This document shows positions 39,635-41,992 of a stretch of 41,992 bases of DNA, in pieces (positions within the stretch are counted from its first letter, which is position 1; each line of letters starts with the position of its first letter). The DNA comes from Mesorhizobium ciceri WSM4083 (GTDB lineage: Bacteria; Pseudomonadota; Alphaproteobacteria; Rhizobiales; Rhizobiaceae). The stretch spans positions 1-41,992 of the forward strand of contig NZ_JAFG01000007.1 in NCBI RefSeq assembly GCF_000519305.1, in the 5' to 3' direction. The notes below the pieces were generated by a model. That model worked only from the letters and a program-made list of their open reading frames with translations. It was not told the DNA's origin and searched no databases. Position numbers and translations under genes: made by a program.

Positions 39635-40315
39635 ATGGTGAGCGACGACATGGCAAACGGCAACAATCAAGTGCAGGAGGACACCCATACAAGGGTCGGC
39701 GTCCTGTCACAGCGTACGGCCAATCTGGAAAGCGGCTTCGTCGACTTCCGTCGTGAGGTGAACCAGCAGTTCACCAGCGTAAACGCGTCGGTTAGCTCGC
39801 TCTTGACGAAAATGGATGAGCGTTTCACCACGCTCAACACCTCGATCGCCGAACGAAGCCGACCGCAATGGCAGGCGCTGGGTGTCATGGTGTCGGTGGT
39901 CGTTGTTTTGGGCGGGCTCGTCTATTGGCCGATTCGGGAAAGCACGAACGACCTGAAGGCACAGGACATCGAGACCAGCCGTCTTATTCAGAGCCTCACC
40001 AGCGAGACGAGCAAGGCAATTCAGAGCCTCGCCGCCAACACGGTCACAAGGCAAGAAATGGACTGGCGAGCCCAGCGCGGCATCGAGGATCGCAACCGCA
40101 TGGAGGCTGCTGTCGTCGAGTTGCGAACCAGCACGGTCGACCGCAACGAATGGATGGAACGCAACCGCGCCTATGATCAGCAAGCCGCCGACTTCAACCG
40201 CCGGCTAGACGAACTTCGGCAGGATTTTGGCTCTGTCTATGGAACACGCGACGTGATCCAAGACATGAAGCGGGAGCTTGACGACCTGCGTCGGAAGACG
40301 CTGGCTGGCTCATGA
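39635..40315 (+). CDS. Single-pass membrane protein with coiled coils
   Basis: The 226-residue product begins MVSDDMANGNNQVQEDTHTR. It has an N-terminal coiled coil (LSQRTANLESGFVDFRREVN), a membrane helix at about 82-98 (LGVMVSVVVVLGGLVYWPI), and a long C-terminal coiled coil (DDLRRKTLAGS end). The pattern resembles membrane-anchored coiled-coil proteins found near phage lysis genes. Function unknown; it is the last gene of the late operon. Confidence 0.65.
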   Translation: MVSDDMANGNNQVQEDTHTRVGVLSQRTANLESGFVDFRREVNQQFTSVNASVSSLLTKMDERFTTLNTSIAERSRPQWQALGVMVSVVVVLGGLVYWPIRESTNDLKAQDIETSRLIQSLTSETSKAIQSLAANTVTRQEMDWRAQRGIEDRNRMEAAVVELRTSTVDRNEWMERNRAYDQQAADFNRRLDELRQDFGSVYGTRDVIQDMKRELDDLRRKTLAGS

Positions 40316-40325
40316 TCTGCCCGGC

Positions 40326-40354
40326 CGTGACTACTCACCACTCATCGTCTATAT
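40326..40354 (+). promoter_or_regulatory. Strong sigma-70 promoter giving a leaderless mRNA
   Basis: CGTGAC (40326-40331), a 17-base spacer and CTATAT (40349-40354) match the alphaproteobacterial consensus at 11 of 12 positions. The ATG at 40363 is eight bases after the -10, about where transcription should begin, and has no ribosome site. Confidence 0.7.
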
Positions 40355-40362
40355 TATCGTTC

Positions 40363-40923
40363 ATGACCGCTATCGCTGCTACCCAGGATTTTGGGGACGT
40401 AATTCGACACATGCTGTGGAAGCCTACGGCTGCTCTGCGCGCCCCCGTGTCTGCATTCGAAGCGGACGGGATAAAGTTTCGTTCGGAATCTCTGGCACAA
40501 ATTGCCCAACTCGAAGCGGACCTTGACGCTTGGATTGTCGAGGGAGTGGCGGTGAAGCGTAATCTTTGGAATGGGTTCCGAGCAGGCGAGGAATCGGAGG
40601 TCGGCGCACAGATAATCGGCACTTTCATCGATGCGTACGAGGCCAATGCCCTGTCGGAGGCCAAAGACATTGCGCGCATGCAGAAGTCATTCAAGCGCGA
40701 TCAAAAGGCCGCAGCGCGGATGTCGGCGACCGCCGGCCGCGTGCTTAAAGAGGTTGACGATCGGCTGCTTGCTTATTTGCAAAGAACTGTCGCCGCACGC
40801 CTGGACTACGCACTGTTCATGCGGGCGCACCGCGCCGAGCTAGATCCAGAGTCTCGAGGCGGTCCAACCTTCGATAACCCGGACGAGCTAGAAAAGTACC
40901 TTCTGTCAGTCGCCGCCGAATGA
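40363..40923 (+). CDS. Unknown helical protein upstream of RelE-like toxin
   Basis: The 186-residue product starts MTAIAATQDFGDVIRHMLWK and is mostly helical and charged (LAQIAQLEADLDAWIVEGVA, ARMQKSFKRDQKAAARMSAT). No DNA-binding motif is recognised. It overlaps the toxin-like gene by ATGA. If it is the antitoxin it is about twice the usual size. The start 40363 is chosen because of the promoter just before it; a start at 40312 would overlap the previous stop. Confidence 0.68.
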   Translation: MTAIAATQDFGDVIRHMLWKPTAALRAPVSAFEADGIKFRSESLAQIAQLEADLDAWIVEGVAVKRNLWNGFRAGEESEVGAQIIGTFIDAYEANALSEAKDIARMQKSFKRDQKAAARMSATAGRVLKEVDDRLLAYLQRTVAARLDYALFMRAHRAELDPESRGGPTFDNPDELEKYLLSVAAE

Positions 40924-41189
40924 GGATAACGGTCGAGAAGACGTTTGAGCGGGAGCTTAAGCGCCTGCCTCCCGACCGGCAACGTGCCGTCGCCAGAGCA
41001 CTTCAGAAGTTCATGACAGAGCCGGCATTACCCAGCCTTGATTTCCGTTCACTTGTCGGGGCGCCTGGGTACTACATTATCGACCCACATAAGGGTGACC
41101 GGGTCATTCTACGCAAGGACGCTGAAGATTTATATGCCGTGGTCGATGTCGGCCCGCACGACAACATTTATCGGCGTTGGAACCGCTGA
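40920..41189 (+). CDS. RelE/ParE-superfamily toxin-like protein
   Basis: The 89-residue product has the family pattern: MRITVEKTFERELKRLPPDR (helix pair), ALPSLDFRSLVGAPGYYIID, then DRVILRKDAEDLYAVVDVGP and HDNIYRRW. RelE members cleave ribosome-bound mRNA; ParE members poison gyrase. The C-terminal HDNIYRR fits the RelE side. It overlaps the 186-residue gene by four bases, so the two are one operon under the 40326 promoter. Likely a stabilising or anti-phage module expressed in the lysogen. Confidence 0.82.
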   Translation: MRITVEKTFERELKRLPPDRQRAVARALQKFMTEPALPSLDFRSLVGAPGYYIIDPHKGDRVILRKDAEDLYAVVDVGPHDNIYRRWNR

Positions 41190-41212
41190 CTGTTCTCCGC
41201 TGTGCCACGGAT

Positions 41213-41237
41213 GGAACTAAAGCTCACTCGCTCCGTT
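41213..41237 (+). promoter_or_regulatory. EcfG-type general stress promoter
   Basis: GGAAC (41213-41217), exactly 16 bases, then CGTT (41234-41237) matches the alphaproteobacterial EcfG/RpoE2 consensus GGAAC-N16-17-CGTT. The response-regulator start is 27 bp further on. Confidence 0.75.
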
Positions 41238-41263
41238 AAAGGCGCTGCCGAGAGGGGTGCTTC

Positions 41264-41671
41264 ATGAGCGAAATGGCTATTCTGGTCGTCGAAGACGAAC
41301 TCTTGATCCTGCTCGACCTTGAAACAGCTTTGCAGGACGCTGGCTTTCTCGTTGTAGGAGTGTCGAGTGCCGAAGCCGCCGTAAAGGCGTTTGATGAGGA
41401 TCCGAACAAGTTCGCCGGCCTCCTTACGGACATCCGTCTCGGCTCTGGACAAACTGGCTGGGAAGTAGCCAGGCATGCAAGGCGAAGCAACCCAACCCTG
41501 CCTGTGGTCTACATCAGCGGCGATGGTGTGATTTCATGGGGCTCTGAAGGCGTCCCAGACAGCGTGATGATCGTCAAGCCGTTCTTCCCTCCCCAGATCA
41601 TTACGGCACTGTCCACACTGCTCAATCAGCAACACCCAACAGCGTCGAACGGTGGCGAACCTTCTCAGTAA
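41264..41671 (+). CDS. Single-domain response regulator under EcfG-type promoter
   Basis: The 135-residue product is one receiver domain: acidic pocket EDE (10-12), phospho-acceptor Asp56 (GLLTDIRLGSG), Ser85 and Lys105 (VKPFFPP). There is no output domain. GAGGGG precedes the ATG. The stress promoter suggests a part in the general stress or a two-component network. It may be host or prophage cargo, as the right boundary is unknown. No kinase is nearby. Confidence 0.87.
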   Translation: MSEMAILVVEDELLILLDLETALQDAGFLVVGVSSAEAAVKAFDEDPNKFAGLLTDIRLGSGQTGWEVARHARRSNPTLPVVYISGDGVISWGSEGVPDSVMIVKPFFPPQIITALSTLLNQQHPTASNGGEPSQ

Positions 41672-41895
41672 AGCAAGTCGGCGTACTGGTAGGCGAACAC
41701 TCTCCCGTTGCTCTCGTCGGTCACCTCCAAGAAGTAGTTTCCAGATCGGTGGAGCGTCACGACCCTTTTCGTAGCCTGTTCGGCGGCACGATAGGATGTC
41801 GGAGCCTCTGTGCGGTATTCCGCAATCACCTGGCCGGCAAGATACTCTCGGATTTGATATGACACGGCTAGGCCCCCAGGATCCGAATCATCCAT
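41665..41895 (-). CDS. Hypothetical protein, 76 aa
   Basis: The product begins MDDSDPGGLAVSYQIREYLA and has a compact beta-rich look (QVIAEYRTEAPTSYRAAEQA, GNYFLEVTDESNGRVFAYQY). It ends convergently with the response regulator, overlapping its last seven bases. AAGG precedes the ATG; a GTG at codon 11 is a possible start. Small proteins of this kind are common in rhizobia, without known function. Confidence 0.6.
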   Translation of the reverse strand: MDDSDPGGLAVSYQIREYLAGQVIAEYRTEAPTSYRAAEQATKRVVTLHRSGNYFLEVTDESNGRVFAYQYADLLY

Positions 41896-41932
41896 TAGCC
41901 TTATCTAACATTTGCCTTTTGGCGAGGCGGGT

Positions 41933-41944
41933 GTACTTTAGTAC
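41933..41944. repeat. 12-bp palindrome GTACT-TT-AGTAC
   Basis: A perfect inverted repeat about 38 bp upstream of the reverse-strand gene at 41895, in a place fit for an operator. The remaining bases to the window end hold no gene that I can see. Confidence 0.4.
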
Positions 41945-41992
41945 CGCTGGGTGATCCCTAGCGACACTTCAAACCAGCCCGCTGCCGCGAGG

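Larger units (their letters stand above)
5111..41992. mobile_element. P22-like short-tailed prophage (right end not seen)
   Basis: A full temperate-phage gene set follows the tRNA: integrase and excisionase, repressor circuits, replication, terminases, portal, scaffold, coat, connector and hub, ejection proteins, fibres and lysis. There is no tape measure, sheath or tail-tube gene, so the virion should be a podovirus. Clear phage genes extend to about 40315 and probably to 41189. The response regulator and hypothetical gene after that could be cargo or host. No attR was found, so the right boundary is open. Confidence 0.85.

Noticed and set aside
41190..41992. Search for attR as a copy of the tRNA-Val 3' end
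   Set aside because: No stretch matching GTTCAATCCCTG or CACGCCCACCA was found, so no attR is annotated.

Overview
The window looks like chromosome of a high-GC rhizobial alphaproteobacterium, most likely Mesorhizobium or a close relative. It carries one large prophage. The host assignment rests on a HisN-type phosphatase, an N-formylglutamate amidohydrolase next to a CpdR-type receiver, an sRNA resembling the AbcR/alpha-r15 family, a small heat-shock gene with an RpoH-like promoter and ROSE-like leader, CTTGAC/CTATAT promoters and an EcfG-type promoter. No database search was possible, so all names come from reading the proteins.

Positions 1-5110 are host DNA: the start of an IS1182-family transposase cut by the window edge, hsp20 with its leader, an alpha/beta hydrolase, hisN, an sRNA, the amidohydrolase, cpdR and tRNA-Val(GAC).

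Positions about 5111 to at least 41189 are a P22-like short-tailed prophage that appears to be integrated at the tRNA. The leftward arm (5177-7667) holds integrase, an overlapping excisionase and four small genes. Next comes a divergent pair of ribbon-helix-helix regulators around three palindromic operators, then a CI/LexA-like repressor flanked by left and right operator regions. The rightward early operon (10370-13865) encodes a Cro-position protein, a DnaB-type helicase, a replication protein and a DUF6456-like protein, and ends at a clear terminator. The late region runs TerS, TerL, portal, a 4.6-kb accessory cassette, scaffold, coat, head-tail connectors, a GNAT protein, ejection proteins, a tail fibre with its partner gene, and lysis genes (GH108 endolysin, Rz/Rz1-like spanins and small membrane proteins).

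The accessory cassette (18980-23570) holds a fibre, a membrane acyltransferase, a small antisense gene, a 36-codon remnant of the fibre-partner gene found near 37.4 kb, and an antisense DUF6894 pair. The fibre-partner remnant and a paralogous pair of small antisense genes show that the fibre region was duplicated and rearranged. Small antisense genes recur at many joints of the late operon.

After lysis comes a two-gene module ending in a RelE/ParE-like toxin. Its promoter sits so close to the start codon that the mRNA should be leaderless. At the right edge an EcfG-type promoter drives a lone receiver-domain gene. I found no copy of the tRNA 3' end on the right, so attR probably lies beyond the window and it is unclear whether the last two genes are phage or host.
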